Of a stretch of 64,000 nt of DNA, positions 1-8,962 are shown piece after piece. Numbering within the stretch: the first letter of the stretch is position 1; the number at the start of each line of letters is the position of its first letter. The notes below the pieces were generated by a model, which saw only the letters and a list, made by a program, of their open reading frames with translations, ran no database searches and was not told where the DNA came from. This stretch comes from Allostella vacuolata (lineage in GTDB: Bacteria; Pseudomonadota; Alphaproteobacteria; ATCC43930; Allostellaceae), in the NCBI GenBank assembly GCA_006739055.1, contig AP019702.1:2383001-2447000 (forward strand). The letters run 5' to 3'. Both the position numbers and the translations under genes were made by a program.

Positions 1-425
1 ATGTGCGGGACCTGGGCCACCACGCATTTCACCCGCCGGTCGATCGCCGCCACCACCAGTACGTGCCCGCCCGAATAGCTGGTGCCCCAGATGCCGATCC
101 GCTCGCGATCGGTCTCCGGCAGGGTGGCGGCGCAGGTGATGGCGGAGCGGTAGTCGCGGACCTGCGCCCAGGGGTCCATCTCCTGGCGCGGCTCGCCGTC
201 GCTGGCGCCGAGGTTGCGGTGGTCGTAGACGAGCGCGTTCAGCCCGGCGGCGGCGAACATCTCCGCGAAGCCGTCGAGATACTGCTCCTTCACCGCCGAG
301 AAGCCGTGCGCCATGACGATGGTGGGGGCGGGGCCGGCGGCGTCGGCGGCCGGATAGAACCAGCCGCGCAGGGTGGTGCCGTCGGCGTCGAACGCGATGT
401 CGCGGCGCTGCATGGCTTCCTTCAT
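1..425 (-). CDS. alpha/beta hydrolase, partial (runs off window start)
   Basis: This is the N-terminal part of a serine hydrolase of the dienelactone-hydrolase/X-Pro-peptidase-like alpha/beta family; the C-terminal half lies outside the window. Reading from the ATG at 425 (MKEAMQRRDIAF), one sees the oxyanion-hole region VMAHGFSAVKEQY, a DHRNLGASDGEPR stretch and the nucleophile elbow GTSYSGG, where Ser is the expected catalytic residue. The catalytic Asp and His would follow beyond position 1. An internal ATG at 413 is an alternative start. No signal peptide is visible, so the enzyme is probably cytoplasmic. The substrate cannot be deduced. A palindromic repeat lies immediately upstream. Confidence 0.8.
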   Translation of the reverse strand, partial: MKEAMQRRDIAFDADGTTLRGWFYPAADAAGPAPTIVMAHGFSAVKEQYLDGFAEMFAAAGLNALVYDHRNLGASDGEPRQEMDPWAQVRDYRSAITCAATLPETDRERIGIWGTSYSGGHVLVVAAIDRRVKCVVAQVPH

Positions 426-453
426 GGGTGGTGGGCTCGGCCCGACGGCCGCA

Positions 454-551
454 GCGTCCCTCGACTGCGCTCGGGATGAGGACCGTTCTTCGTTGCACAA
501 GCGCTTGTGCCGGAAAGGAAGAGCCTCATCCCGAGCGAAGTCGAGGGACGC
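454..551. repeat. dispersed palindromic element, copy 1
   Basis: This is a 98-bp intergenic inverted repeat. The outer arms of 28 nt (454-481 and 524-551) are complementary apart from one or two positions and read CCTCATCCCGAGCGAAGTCG outwards to GAGGGACGC. The centre holds a perfect 16-bp palindrome at 495-510 (GCACAAGC/GCTTGTGC). Two further copies with the same arms lie at 30759-30857 and 44475-44574. There is no coding capacity, so it is probably a REP/MITE-like mobile hairpin. It lies between divergent/tandem minus-strand genes. Confidence 0.85.
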
Positions 552-573
552 GGTGACCGCTGGGCCGGATGCA

Positions 574-1080
574 TCATTCCCGCCGGACCTCGACCGCGCT
601 GCCCAGCAGCGGGCTGCGGCAGACCACGCCCTTGCCGTCCCCGGTGATGCCGACCGTGACGCGGATCTCGAACAGCCCGTCCACCGTCTCGTCCCAGGCA
701 GGGTCGACCGCGAACTGGTCGATGGCGGTATAGGAAAAGAGGCTGGCCCAGGCCGACGCCGGGCGATAGGGCTCGCCCGTGTCGGGATGGACGGCGGCGG
801 CCCGCTTCAGCTCGGCGACGATGGTGCGGCAGCGCGCCTCGGTCGCCGGGTCCTCCTCGGCATAGGCGAAGACGACGATGCGGCCTTCCTGCACCCGGGC
901 CGAGCCGCCGAAGCCGAGCGTCCGCCCCGTCTCGTTGATGAACGCCTCCAGCCGGGCGAGCGACAGGTCGAGCAGCGTCGCCGGCCTGGCCGCCAGCGCC
1001 GCCAGCACGGCATCGGGCTTCTGCGCGGCGGCCGGCATTGCTGCCAGCAGCGCGGCCATCGCCAGGACGCCCCGCCTCAA
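574..1080 (-). CDS. exported conserved hypothetical protein
   Basis: This is a 168-residue protein that I do not recognise. It begins with a probable Sec signal peptide (RRGVLAMAALLAAMPAAA, cleavage near residue 19-20), giving a periplasmic protein of about 150 residues with a single Cys near its middle and another towards the C-terminus. The start is taken as the TTG at 1080, which overlaps the TGA of the upstream VWA gene (ATTGA) and so suggests translational coupling. The in-frame ATG at 1059 is an alternative but would shorten the signal peptide. It is the last gene of a MoxR-VWA operon, but no function can be assigned. Confidence 0.65.
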   Translation of the reverse strand: MRRGVLAMAALLAAMPAAAQKPDAVLAALAARPATLLDLSLARLEAFINETGRTLGFGGSARVQEGRIVVFAYAEEDPATEARCRTIVAELKRAAAVHPDTGEPYRPASAWASLFSYTAIDQFAVDPAWDETVDGLFEIRVTVGITGDGKGVVCRSPLLGSAVEVRRE

Positions 1081-2255
1081 TGCCCCAGCTCCCGCATCGC
1101 CTCGTCGAGCCCGGCCAGCGTGAGGGGGTACATGCGGCCCTCCATCTCCTTGCGGATCATCTCGATCGACTGCAGGTAGGACCAGCGCTCCTTCGGCACC
1201 GGGTTGAGCCAGACCGCGCGCGGCCAGGTCGCCAGGATGCGCTGCATCCACACCTGCCCAGCCTCCTCGTTCCAGTGCTCGACGCTGCCGCCCGGCTGGA
1301 CGATCTCGTAGGGGCTCATGCTGGCGTCGCCGACCAGGATCACCTTGTAGTCGGCGCCGTAGGTGCGCAGCACCTCCTCGGTCGGCGTGCTCTCGACCCG
1401 GCGGCGCTGGGCGCTCTTCCACAGCCGCTCGTAGACGCAGTTGTGGAAGTAGTAGAACTCCATGTGCTTGAACTCGGCCTTGGTGGCCGAGAAGAGCTGC
1501 TCGCAGAGCCGGATATGGTCGTCCATCGACCCGCCGATATCGAGCAGCAGCAGCACCTTCACCGTGTTGTGCCGCTCCGGCACCATGCGGATGTCGAGCC
1601 AGCCGGCGTTGCGCGCGGTCGAGCCGATGGTGCCGGGCAGGTCGAGCTCGTCGGCCGAGCCCTCGCGGGCGAACTTGCGCAGGCGGCGCAGCGCCAGCTT
1701 GATCTCGCGGGTGCCGATGACGACGCTGTCGTCCAGATCCTTGAACTCGCGCTTGTCCCAGACCTTGACCGCCCGGCGGTGGCGCGACTGGTCCTGGCCG
1801 ATCCGCACCCCCTCGGGGTTGTAGCCATGGGCGCCGAAGGGCGAGGTGCCGGCGGTGCCGATCCACTTGCTGCCGCCCTGGTGGCGGCCCTTCTGCTCCT
1901 CCAGGCGCTGGCGCAGGGTCTCCATCAGCTTGTCCCAGCCGCCCAGCGCCTCGACCTCAGCCATCTCCTCCGGCGTCAGCAGCTTCTCGGCCAGCCGGCG
2001 CAGCCATTCCTCCGGGATGTCGGCCGCGATCTCGCCGCCGACCGCCTCCAGCCCCTTGAAGACGCGCCCGAACACCCGGTCGAAGCGGTCGATGTGGCGC
2101 TCGTCCTTCACCAGGGCGGAGCGGGAGAGGTAGTAGAACTCCTCGATGTCGAGGTTGGTGACGCCCGCCTTCATCGCCTCCAGCAGGGTCAGGTACTCGC
2201 GCAGGCTGGCCGGGACCCGCGCCTCCCGCAGCTCGGTGAAGAAACGGAGGAACAT
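1077..2255 (-). CDS. CoxE-like VWA-domain protein
   Basis: A 392-residue protein of the CoxE/DUF58-type VWA family that partners MoxR AAA+ ATPases. The N-terminal half is helical. The C-terminal half is a von Willebrand A fold with a MIDAS motif DIGGSMD at residues 239-245, the metal site that contacts the target; Gly replaces the usual first Ser-containing spacing but D-x-G-x-S is intact. The gene lies 20 nt downstream of the moxR-like gene and is coupled to the exported protein that follows. In known systems such pairs insert metals or mature enzyme complexes; no target enzyme is encoded beside this pair, so its client is unknown. Confidence 0.85.
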   Translation of the reverse strand: MFLRFFTELREARVPASLREYLTLLEAMKAGVTNLDIEEFYYLSRSALVKDERHIDRFDRVFGRVFKGLEAVGGEIAADIPEEWLRRLAEKLLTPEEMAEVEALGGWDKLMETLRQRLEEQKGRHQGGSKWIGTAGTSPFGAHGYNPEGVRIGQDQSRHRRAVKVWDKREFKDLDDSVVIGTREIKLALRRLRKFAREGSADELDLPGTIGSTARNAGWLDIRMVPERHNTVKVLLLLDIGGSMDDHIRLCEQLFSATKAEFKHMEFYYFHNCVYERLWKSAQRRRVESTPTEEVLRTYGADYKVILVGDASMSPYEIVQPGGSVEHWNEEAGQVWMQRILATWPRAVWLNPVPKERWSYLQSIEMIRKEMEGRMYPLTLAGLDEAMRELGH

Positions 2256-2275
2256 GGGGCCGGCCCCGCCCGGGC

Positions 2276-3121
2276 TCAGTGGCGTTCGCGGCGGTTGAGG
2301 AAGGCGAGGCGCTCGAACAGGTGCACGTCCTGCTCGTTCTTCAGCAGGGCGCCGTGCAGCGGCGGGATCAGCTTGGCCGGGTCGCGCTGCTTCAGCACCT
2401 CGGGCGGGATCTCATCGATCATCAGGAGCTTGATCCAGTCGAGCAGCTCGGACGTGGACGGCTTCTTCTTCAGCCCCGGCACCTCGCGGATCTCGTAGAA
2501 GAGCGCCATCGCCTCGCGCACCAGGTCGTTGCGCAGGCCCGGGAAATGGACCGCCACGATCCGCTCCATGGTCTCGCGGTCGGGGAAGCGGATGTAGTGG
2601 AAGAAGCAGCGGCGCAGGAAGGCGTCCGGCAGCTCCTTCTCGTTGTTGGAGGTGATGATGACGATCGGGCGCACCTTGGCCGCCACCGTCTCGCCCGTCT
2701 CGTAGACGTGGAACTCCATCCGGTCGAGCTCAAGCAGCAGGTCGTTCGGGAACTCGATGTCGGCCTTGTCGATCTCGTCGATCAGCAGCACCGGGGCAGC
2801 CTCGGCGGTGAAGGCGTCCCACAGCTTGCCGCGCCTGATGTAGTTGCGGATGTCGTTGACCCGCGCGTCGCCGAGCTGGCCGTCGCGCAGGCGGGCGACG
2901 GCGTCGTACTCGTAGAGGCCCTGCTGCGCCTTGGTGGTCGACTTGATGTGCCAGGGGATGAGGGGGCGGCCGAGGGCCGCCGCGATCTCGTGCGCGAGGA
3001 TGGTCTTGCCCGTGCCCGGCTCCCCCTTGACCAGCAGCGGGCGCTGCAGCGCGACGGCGGCGTTGACCGCGACCATCAGGTCGGGCGTGGCGATATAGCT
3101 GTCGGTACCGGCGAAGCGCAT
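2276..3121 (-). CDS. MoxR family AAA+ ATPase
   Basis: A 281-residue MoxR-type AAA+ chaperone ATPase. Walker A is GEPGTGKT at residues 33-40 and Walker B is VLLIDEIDKA at 111-120, followed by the sensor-1 region IVIITSNNEKELPDAFLRRC with its arginine finger. The ATG at 3121 (MRFAGTDSYIATP) is preferred because the family starts there; a reading frame continues further upstream without family similarity. It heads the operon with the CoxE-like VWA protein. MoxR ATPases remodel or metallate partner complexes using ATP; the client is not evident here. Confidence 0.9.
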   Translation of the reverse strand: MRFAGTDSYIATPDLMVAVNAAVALQRPLLVKGEPGTGKTILAHEIAAALGRPLIPWHIKSTTKAQQGLYEYDAVARLRDGQLGDARVNDIRNYIRRGKLWDAFTAEAAPVLLIDEIDKADIEFPNDLLLELDRMEFHVYETGETVAAKVRPIVIITSNNEKELPDAFLRRCFFHYIRFPDRETMERIVAVHFPGLRNDLVREAMALFYEIREVPGLKKKPSTSELLDWIKLLMIDEIPPEVLKQRDPAKLIPPLHGALLKNEQDVHLFERLAFLNRRERH

Positions 3122-3207
3122 CGGGGCAGGGCCATCGGGCAATGGGTGGGATTCGAGCGCCGATTGTGCGGGAAACTGCCGGGGATGCCAACCGGGACGC
3201 CCGCCCG

Positions 3208-4398
3208 TCACGCACACCTCCGCGGCAGCATCACCACATGGACCGCGATCGCGGCCAGCGCGAAGGCCGCCATGAACAGCGTCATGGTCAGGGTGTCGGT
3301 GCCGATCACCGCCGTGGCGTAGCGGCCGGCGAGTGCGCCCGCCGCCGACTGGCCGGCGCCGATCAGGGCGGAGACGGTGCCGGCCCGCTCCGGCAGGGCG
3401 GCCAGCGCGCCAGCGATGGCGTTCATGCTGACGAAGCTCGACGCGGTCTTGAAGAGGAAGAGGATCACCAGGAAGCCGGCCAGCCCGCCCGCGTCGGTCC
3501 AGGCAACCAGCACCAGGGCGAGCGCGGCCGCGGCCAGCACCGGCAGGGTGCGGCGGAGCAGCGTCTCGCTGCCGAGGCGGGTGACGAGCCGGCCGTTCAG
3601 CGCCGCACCCGCCATCAGGCCGCCGACCTCGACCATGATGATGAAGCCGAACAGCTCGGTCGGCACGCCGCGGCCCTCGATCATGACGAAGGGCGAGGCA
3701 CAGACGAAGACCAGCACCGCCGTCTGCAGGACGATGCTGGTGACGACATATCCGAACGACACCCGGTGGCGGACGACGTCGAGGTAGAACTGCGCGATCC
3801 GCCAGGGCGACTGCCGGGCGCGGCGCTCGGCCGGCAGCGTCTCCGGCAGGCGCCAGGCGGCCAGCAGGCCCATGGTCACGGCGAACACGGCCATGCCGAT
3901 CGGAACGATGCGCCAGCCGCCCTGCAGCACCAGTTGGGCGGCTATCAGGGGGGCGGCGATCGGCATCACGCCGGTCAGACTCATCATGTAGGAAAGCTGC
4001 CGGGCGGCGGCGTCGCGGGCATGCAGGTCGCGGATGATCGCCCGCACGATCACCGGCGAGGCGGACGCGCCCAGCCCCTGGATGAAGCGCCAGAAGACCA
4101 GCGCCTCGAAGTCGTGCGCGACCGACGCCATCAGGCTGGCCGCGCCGAACAGGCCGATGCCGGCCAGCAGCGGCCCGCGCCGGCCGAAGCGGTCGGAGAC
4201 GGGCCCGTAGGCGAGCTGGCCGATCGCCATCCCCAGCATCAGCCCGCCCAGCGCCAGCTGGGCTTGGCCGGCCGTCAGGCCGAAGCTGGCGGCCAGGCCC
4301 GGCAGCAGCGGCAGGAAGCCGTCGACGCTGAGCGCGCCGAAGCCGGCCAGCGCGGCCAGGAAGACGATGCCGGGCGGGCCGCGTTCCCGCCCGGTCAC
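3208..4398 (-). CDS. MFS drug-resistance transporter, Bcr/CflA type (second of pair)
   Basis: A 396-residue inner-membrane proton antiporter of the 12-TM major facilitator superfamily, Bcr/CflA subfamily. Motif A between TM2 and TM3 is seen as GPVSDRFGRRGPLL, and motif C-like glycines are present in TM5. The GTG start at 4398 overlaps the stop of the upstream paralogue (GTGA), so the two genes are translationally coupled. The ORF ends 87 nt before the MoxR start. Substrates of this subfamily include bicyclomycin, chloramphenicol and other small compounds; nothing here says which one is exported. Confidence 0.88.
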   Translation of the reverse strand: MTGRERGPPGIVFLAALAGFGALSVDGFLPLLPGLAASFGLTAGQAQLALGGLMLGMAIGQLAYGPVSDRFGRRGPLLAGIGLFGAASLMASVAHDFEALVFWRFIQGLGASASPVIVRAIIRDLHARDAAARQLSYMMSLTGVMPIAAPLIAAQLVLQGGWRIVPIGMAVFAVTMGLLAAWRLPETLPAERRARQSPWRIAQFYLDVVRHRVSFGYVVTSIVLQTAVLVFVCASPFVMIEGRGVPTELFGFIIMVEVGGLMAGAALNGRLVTRLGSETLLRRTLPVLAAAALALVLVAWTDAGGLAGFLVILFLFKTASSFVSMNAIAGALAALPERAGTVSALIGAGQSAAGALAGRYATAVIGTDTLTMTLFMAAFALAAIAVHVVMLPRRCA

Positions 4399-5600
4399 GA
4401 TCGGCCCCGGGCGCCGGCCGGTCGCGGCCCCGACATCCGGTGGACGGCGATGCCGGCCAGGGCGAAGGCGGCCATGAACAGCGTCATCGCCAGCAGGTCC
4501 TGGCCGATCGCCGCCGTCGCCCAGCGGCCGGCGACGGCACCGGCGGCGAACTGCCCGGCGCCGATCAGCGCCGAGACGGTGCCGGCGCGGGCCGGCAGCT
4601 CGGAGAGCGCGCTGGCAATGGCGTTGATGCCGACGAAGCTGAGTGCGGTCTGGAACAGGAACAGCATCGGCAGGAAGAGGACGAGCCCGGCCGCCTCGGT
4701 GCCCGACAGGACGAGCAGCGGCGACAGGGCGCAGAGCGCCGCCTTGCCGCGGCGGAGCAGCAGGTCCGCCCCGAAATGCCGGACCAGCCGGCCGTTGAGC
4801 AGGGCGCCCGCCATCAGCCCGCCGATCGCCAGCGCGAAGACGAAGCCGTAGAGCTCCGCCGGCAGCCGCCCGCCCGCGATGAGCACGAAGGGCGAGGCCG
4901 ACAGGAACACGAAGAAGGCGGTCGTCAGCACGATGTTGGTCAGGACGAAGGCGAAGCAGGCGCGATGGCCGATCGCCTGCCGGTAGCCGAGCAGCAGGTC
5001 GGACAGCGGCGCCGGCGGGCCGCGGCGCGGATTGGTCTCGGGCAGGCGCCACACGACCAGCGCGATCACGACCAGCCCATAGGCCGCCATCGCCGCCGGC
5101 ACCGTACGCCAGCCGAAATGGGCCAGCAGCTGCGCGCCGATGAACGAGGCGGCGATCGGGATCGTCCCCATGATGGTCGTCATGTAGGACAGCTGGCGGG
5201 CCGCCTCGTCGCGGGCGTGGAGGTCGCGGACGATGGCGCGCGCGATCACCGACCCGGCGGCCCCGCCCATGCCCTGGACGAAGCGCCACGCGACCATGGT
5301 CGCGAAGCTGTCGGCCGCCGCCGCGGCCATGGCCGCGACGGTGAACAGGGCCATGCCGAAGAGGAGCGGCAGGCGCCGCCCGAAGCGGTCGGAGAGGGGG
5401 CCGTACAATACCTGGCCGATGGCGAAGCCGACCATGACCGCGCCCACCGCCATCTGCGCATCGGCCGCGGTGACCTGGAAGGTGCCGGCCAGAGCCGGCA
5501 GCAGCGGCAGGAAGCTGTCGATGGCGACCGCGCCGAAGCCGGTGACGCCGGCCAGCAGGACGATCCCGGGCGGTGCCGGCTTGGAGGAGGGTCTGGGCAC
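4395..5600 (-). CDS. MFS drug-resistance transporter, Bcr/CflA type (first of pair)
   Basis: A 401-residue 12-TM MFS exporter closely related to the gene that follows it: both share the N-terminal PPGIVxLAxxxGFGAxxxDxFLPLLP stretch in pattern, the motif A sequence GPLSDRFGRRLPLL and a C-terminal TLFMAAFALA segment, so they are tandem duplicates. The start chosen is the GTG at 5600, since no ATG in this frame lies closer; an ATG 30 nt further up belongs to another frame. Divergent from the BenE gene at 5725, so the 124-nt gap should hold both promoters. The transported compound is unknown; two coupled paralogues could act as separate pumps or, less usually, as a heterodimer. Confidence 0.87.
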   Translation of the reverse strand: MPRPSSKPAPPGIVLLAGVTGFGAVAIDSFLPLLPALAGTFQVTAADAQMAVGAVMVGFAIGQVLYGPLSDRFGRRLPLLFGMALFTVAAMAAAAADSFATMVAWRFVQGMGGAAGSVIARAIVRDLHARDEAARQLSYMTTIMGTIPIAASFIGAQLLAHFGWRTVPAAMAAYGLVVIALVVWRLPETNPRRGPPAPLSDLLLGYRQAIGHRACFAFVLTNIVLTTAFFVFLSASPFVLIAGGRLPAELYGFVFALAIGGLMAGALLNGRLVRHFGADLLLRRGKAALCALSPLLVLSGTEAAGLVLFLPMLFLFQTALSFVGINAIASALSELPARAGTVSALIGAGQFAAGAVAGRWATAAIGQDLLAMTLFMAAFALAGIAVHRMSGPRPAGARGRS

Positions 5601-5724
5601 CGGGGGCTTCGATTCGGGAGGGACCGCGCAGCATAGGGCCGAGGCGGGCAGGCGGTCCGGATTTTCGCCGACTGTGACGACCGCCATGGCGGCCGGACCC
5701 GGCGCCGCGCTAGCCTCGCCCGGC

Positions 5725-6882
5725 ATGCGTACCTTCTCCCTCCAGGCCGCGATCGCGGGCCTGCTCGTCGCCTTCGTCGGCTTTGCCAGTTCCTTTGCCG
5801 TCGTCCTCCAGGGGTTGATCGCGGTCGGCGCGTCGCGGGCGGAGGCGGCGTCCGGGCTGATGGCGCTGTCGATCGCCATGGGCCTGTGCGCCATCGTCCT
5901 CAGCCTGCAGCGGCGCCAGCCGATCAGCATCGCCTGGTCGACCCCGGGGGCGGCCCTGCTGGCGGCGTCGGGCGTGCCGGAGGGCGGCTTCGCGGCCGCG
6001 GTCGGCGCCTTCCTCTTCTGCGGGGTGCTGCTCGTGGCGGCGGGCCTGTGGAAGCCGCTCGGCCGCTGGGTGGCCGCGATCCCGGCCTCGATCGCCAACG
6101 CCATGCTGGCCGGGGTCCTGCTCGGCCTCTGCCTGGCGCCGGCGCGCGCGGTGGCCGCCCTGCCGCTGCAGGGCCTGGCGATCATCATCGTCTGGGCGGT
6201 GGTCGCGCGCCTGAAGCGCATCTATGCGGTGCCGGCCGCGGTGGTGGTGGCCGTCGCCATCATCGCGCTGACCGCCGACGGGCCGTCGGTCCCCTGGGCC
6301 GCCCTCTGGCCGCAGCCGGTCCTGGTCTGGCCGGAATTCGCTCCGGCCACCATGGTCGGCATCGGCCTGCCGCTCTTCATCGTCACCATGGCCTCGCAGA
6401 ACATCCCCGGCATGGCGGTGCTGCAGGTCAACGGCTACCGGCCGGAGCCGGGACCGCTCTTTCGCATGACCGGCATCTTCAGCCTGCTGGGGGCCCCCTT
6501 CGGCGGCCATGCGGTCAACCTGGCGGCGATCACGGCGGCGATGTGCGCCGGGGTCGACGCCCATCCGGATCGCGCCCGGCGCTACTGGGCCGCGGTGGTG
6601 GCCGGCGCCGGCTATGTCGTGCTGGGCCTGCTGGCGGGTGCCGCCACCGCCTTCGTGGCGGCCGCCCCGCCGGTCCTGATCGAGGCGGTGGCCGGCCTGG
6701 CCCTGCTGGGCGCCTTCGCCGCCGCCCTGCTGGGGGCGATGGCGGAGCTGCGCGACCGCGAGGCGGCGGCGATCACCTTCCTCGTGACCGCATCCGGGAT
6801 CGGCTTCTTCGGCATCGGCGGGGCCTTCTGGGGCCTGCTGGCCGGCGGCGCCATGCTGGCTCTGTCGCGCTGGCGGGCATAG
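5725..6882 (+). CDS. benE: BenE family benzoate/H+ symporter-like transporter
   Basis: A 385-residue inner-membrane protein of the BenE family, with about 10-12 hydrophobic segments. The family-typical segments AWSTPGAALLA (near residue 75), MASQNIPGMAVLQVNGY (near 230) and GAPFGGHAVNLAAITAA (near 260) are all present. Members import benzoate or related aromatic acids with protons. No benzoate-degradation gene is adjacent; a benzoylformate-decarboxylase-like enzyme is encoded about 35 kb away. ATG 5725 is the start matching the family; an upstream in-frame ATG at about 5688 would add a non-conserved tail. Confidence 0.88.
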   Translation: MRTFSLQAAIAGLLVAFVGFASSFAVVLQGLIAVGASRAEAASGLMALSIAMGLCAIVLSLQRRQPISIAWSTPGAALLAASGVPEGGFAAAVGAFLFCGVLLVAAGLWKPLGRWVAAIPASIANAMLAGVLLGLCLAPARAVAALPLQGLAIIIVWAVVARLKRIYAVPAAVVVAVAIIALTADGPSVPWAALWPQPVLVWPEFAPATMVGIGLPLFIVTMASQNIPGMAVLQVNGYRPEPGPLFRMTGIFSLLGAPFGGHAVNLAAITAAMCAGVDAHPDRARRYWAAVVAGAGYVVLGLLAGAATAFVAAAPPVLIEAVAGLALLGAFAAALLGAMAELRDREAAAITFLVTASGIGFFGIGGAFWGLLAGGAMLALSRWRA

Positions 6883-6971
6883 CGATCGGCCCATCCGTGA
6901 CCCATGCGGCGTGAACACAACCCCGAATTCGTGCTAGGGACTGCAGGGTGCAGCAGGTTCGGGGTCAATCC

Positions 6972-8102
6972 ATGGTCGACGCGGCCGGCCGGTCCGCCAG
7001 TGCCGAGGTGAAGACCACCCCGGCTGGCGTGGTGCTGGTGCTGGCCGGCCGGCTCGATGCCGACGGCACGGCGCGGGTCTGGACGACGGCGATGGATGCC
7101 GCCCGGCCCGGGGGCGGCGCCGGGCAAGGGCTCACCGTCGATGCCGCCCAGGTCGAATATTGCGACGGCGCCGGGGTGGCGCTGCTGGGCGCCCTGCGCG
7201 CGGCGGCGGGCGACCGGCCCTTCGCGATCGAGGGACTGAAGCCGCAATTCGCGACCCTGGTCGACCTGGTGGGGGTGGTGGCGATGCCCGTGGTGCAGGC
7301 GCCGCCCCGGCTGGGGCCGATCTCGCGCCTCGGCCAGACCGCCTATCACATGGGCGGCGAGATGGCCCGCCAGGTGGCCTTCGTGGGCGAGGTGCTGGTC
7401 TATCTGGTCGAGGTGGTGCGCCATCCGGGCCGGCTGCGCTGGGGCGACTTCCTGATCGCGCTGGAGGCGGCGGGCGTCCGGGCGGTGCCGATCATGACCC
7501 TGATGGGCTTCCTCATCGGCCTGATCATGGCCTTCCAGTCGGCCATCCCGATGCGTCGCTTCGGCGCCGACCTGTTCGTGGCCGACCTCGTGTCCCTGTC
7601 GCTGATCCGCGAGCTGGGGCCGCTCATGGCCGCGGTCATGCTGGCCGGGCGCACCGGGTCGGCCTTCGCGGCCGAGATCGGCACCATGAAGGTGAACGAG
7701 GAGGTCGACGCGCTGACCACCATGGGGCTGGTCCCGGTCCGCTTCCTGGTGGTGCCGCGGGTCCTGGCGGCCATCATCGTCATGCCCTTCCTCGCCATGA
7801 TCATGAACGTGGCGGGCCTCTTCGGCTGCATGGTGGTGATGATCTCGCTCGGCTATCCGCCGGTCACCTTCTTCAACCAGCTCGTCAACTCGACCGGGCA
7901 TGTCGACCTGCTGGGCGGCCTGTTCAAGGCGGCCGTGTTCGGCCTGCTGGTCGGCGGCGTCGGCTGCATGCGCGGGCTGCAGACCACGACCGGGGCGGCG
8001 GCGGTGGGCGAGTCGACCACCCGTTCGGTCGTCTCCGGCATCCTGCTGATCATCCTGTCGGACGGGCTGTTCGCCGTCCTCTTCTTCTACCTCGACCTCT
8101 AG
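6972..8102 (+). CDS. mlaE: STAS-MlaE fusion, ABC lipid-transport permease
   Basis: A 376-residue permease. The first ~105 residues form a STAS domain (as in MlaB: VLVLAGRLDADGT, VDAAQVEYCDGAGVALLGAL), and residues ~115-376 are an MlaE permease with family segments FQSAIPMRRFGAD, IRELGPLMAAVMLAGRTGSAFAAE broken across TM3-4 and the ATPase-coupling helix. In E. coli MlaB and MlaE are separate; fusion is common in alphaproteobacteria. It starts an operon with the ATPase, MCE protein and lipoprotein downstream, forming an inner-membrane complex that moves phospholipid between membranes. A GTG at 6948 is an alternative start; the ATG at 6972 gives a better N-terminus. Confidence 0.9.
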   Translation: MVDAAGRSASAEVKTTPAGVVLVLAGRLDADGTARVWTTAMDAARPGGGAGQGLTVDAAQVEYCDGAGVALLGALRAAAGDRPFAIEGLKPQFATLVDLVGVVAMPVVQAPPRLGPISRLGQTAYHMGGEMARQVAFVGEVLVYLVEVVRHPGRLRWGDFLIALEAAGVRAVPIMTLMGFLIGLIMAFQSAIPMRRFGADLFVADLVSLSLIRELGPLMAAVMLAGRTGSAFAAEIGTMKVNEEVDALTTMGLVPVRFLVVPRVLAAIIVMPFLAMIMNVAGLFGCMVVMISLGYPPVTFFNQLVNSTGHVDLLGGLFKAAVFGLLVGGVGCMRGLQTTTGAAAVGESTTRSVVSGILLIILSDGLFAVLFFYLDL

Positions 8103-8124
8103 GGCGCGGGGGACCGATCAGGCC

Positions 8125-8952
8125 ATGGCCGGCGATCCGATCATCTCCGTGGAACATATGCGCACCGGCTTCGGCTCGGCCGTGCTGTTCGAGGATCTGA
8201 GCTTCACCGTCGGCCGCGGCGAGGTCTTCGTCATCCTGGGCGGGTCCGGCTGCGGCAAGAGCACGCTGCTGAAGCACATGATCGGCCTCTACGAGCCCTG
8301 GAAGGGGCGCATCGACATCGGCGGGCACGACATCGTCAGCGCCGACGAGGCCGAGCGGCTGGCCATCCTGCAGATGATCGGCGTCATGTACCAGCAGGGG
8401 GCGCTGTTCGGCTCGATGAACCTGATCGAGAACGTCCGCCTGCCGCTGGAAGAGTTCACCCGTCTGCCGAATGCCGCGATCGACGCGGTGGCGCTGGCCA
8501 AGCTGAAGCTGGTCGGCCTCGATGGCTTCGCCTTCCACATGCCCTCGGAGATCTCGGGCGGGATGCGCAAGCGCGCGGCGATCGCCCGCGCCATGGCGCT
8601 CGACCCGCAGATCCTGTTCCTCGACGAGCCCTCGGCCGGGCTCGACCCCATCACTTCGGCCGAGCTCGACGAGCTGATCCTGCAGCTGCGCCGCAGCCTC
8701 GGCATCACCTTCGTCGTCGTCACGCACGAGCTGGCCAGCATCTTCGCCATCGCCGACCGGGTGATCATGCTGGACAAGGAAACCAAGGGCATCATCGCAG
8801 AAGGGTCCCCGGTCCGGCTGCGCGACGAGAGCACCCACCCCTTCGTCCGCCGGTTCTTCCACCGGTCGGCGGCCGAAGACCCGCCGGGTGCGACAATGGC
8901 CGCCGCGGCCGCCCCGGCCGCATCCCCGGCAGCTGCATCACCGGCGGCATAG
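8125..8952 (+). CDS. mlaF: MlaF-type ABC transporter ATP-binding protein
   Basis: A 275-residue cytoplasmic ABC ATPase. Walker A is GGSGCGKST at residues 39-47, the signature is ISGGMRKRAAIARA near 143-156 (the MlaF/Ttg2A variant of LSGGQ), Walker B is ILFLDEPSAGLD near 163-174, and the switch His is in VVVTHEL. It powers the MlaE-type permease encoded 22 nt upstream. The last ~20 residues are an unusual low-complexity Ala/Pro tail (AAAAPAASPAAASPAA) with no counterpart in the family core; its role is unclear. Confidence 0.93.
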   Translation: MAGDPIISVEHMRTGFGSAVLFEDLSFTVGRGEVFVILGGSGCGKSTLLKHMIGLYEPWKGRIDIGGHDIVSADEAERLAILQMIGVMYQQGALFGSMNLIENVRLPLEEFTRLPNAAIDAVALAKLKLVGLDGFAFHMPSEISGGMRKRAAIARAMALDPQILFLDEPSAGLDPITSAELDELILQLRRSLGITFVVVTHELASIFAIADRVIMLDKETKGIIAEGSPVRLRDESTHPFVRRFFHRSAAEDPPGATMAAAAAPAASPAAASPAA

Positions 8953-8962
8953 GAGACGGCGC

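Noticed and set aside
3208-5634. A single 800-residue minus-strand frame covering both MFS genes
   Set aside because: The first half is a shifted-frame shadow of the upstream MFS gene; the true start of the downstream gene is the GTG at 4398.
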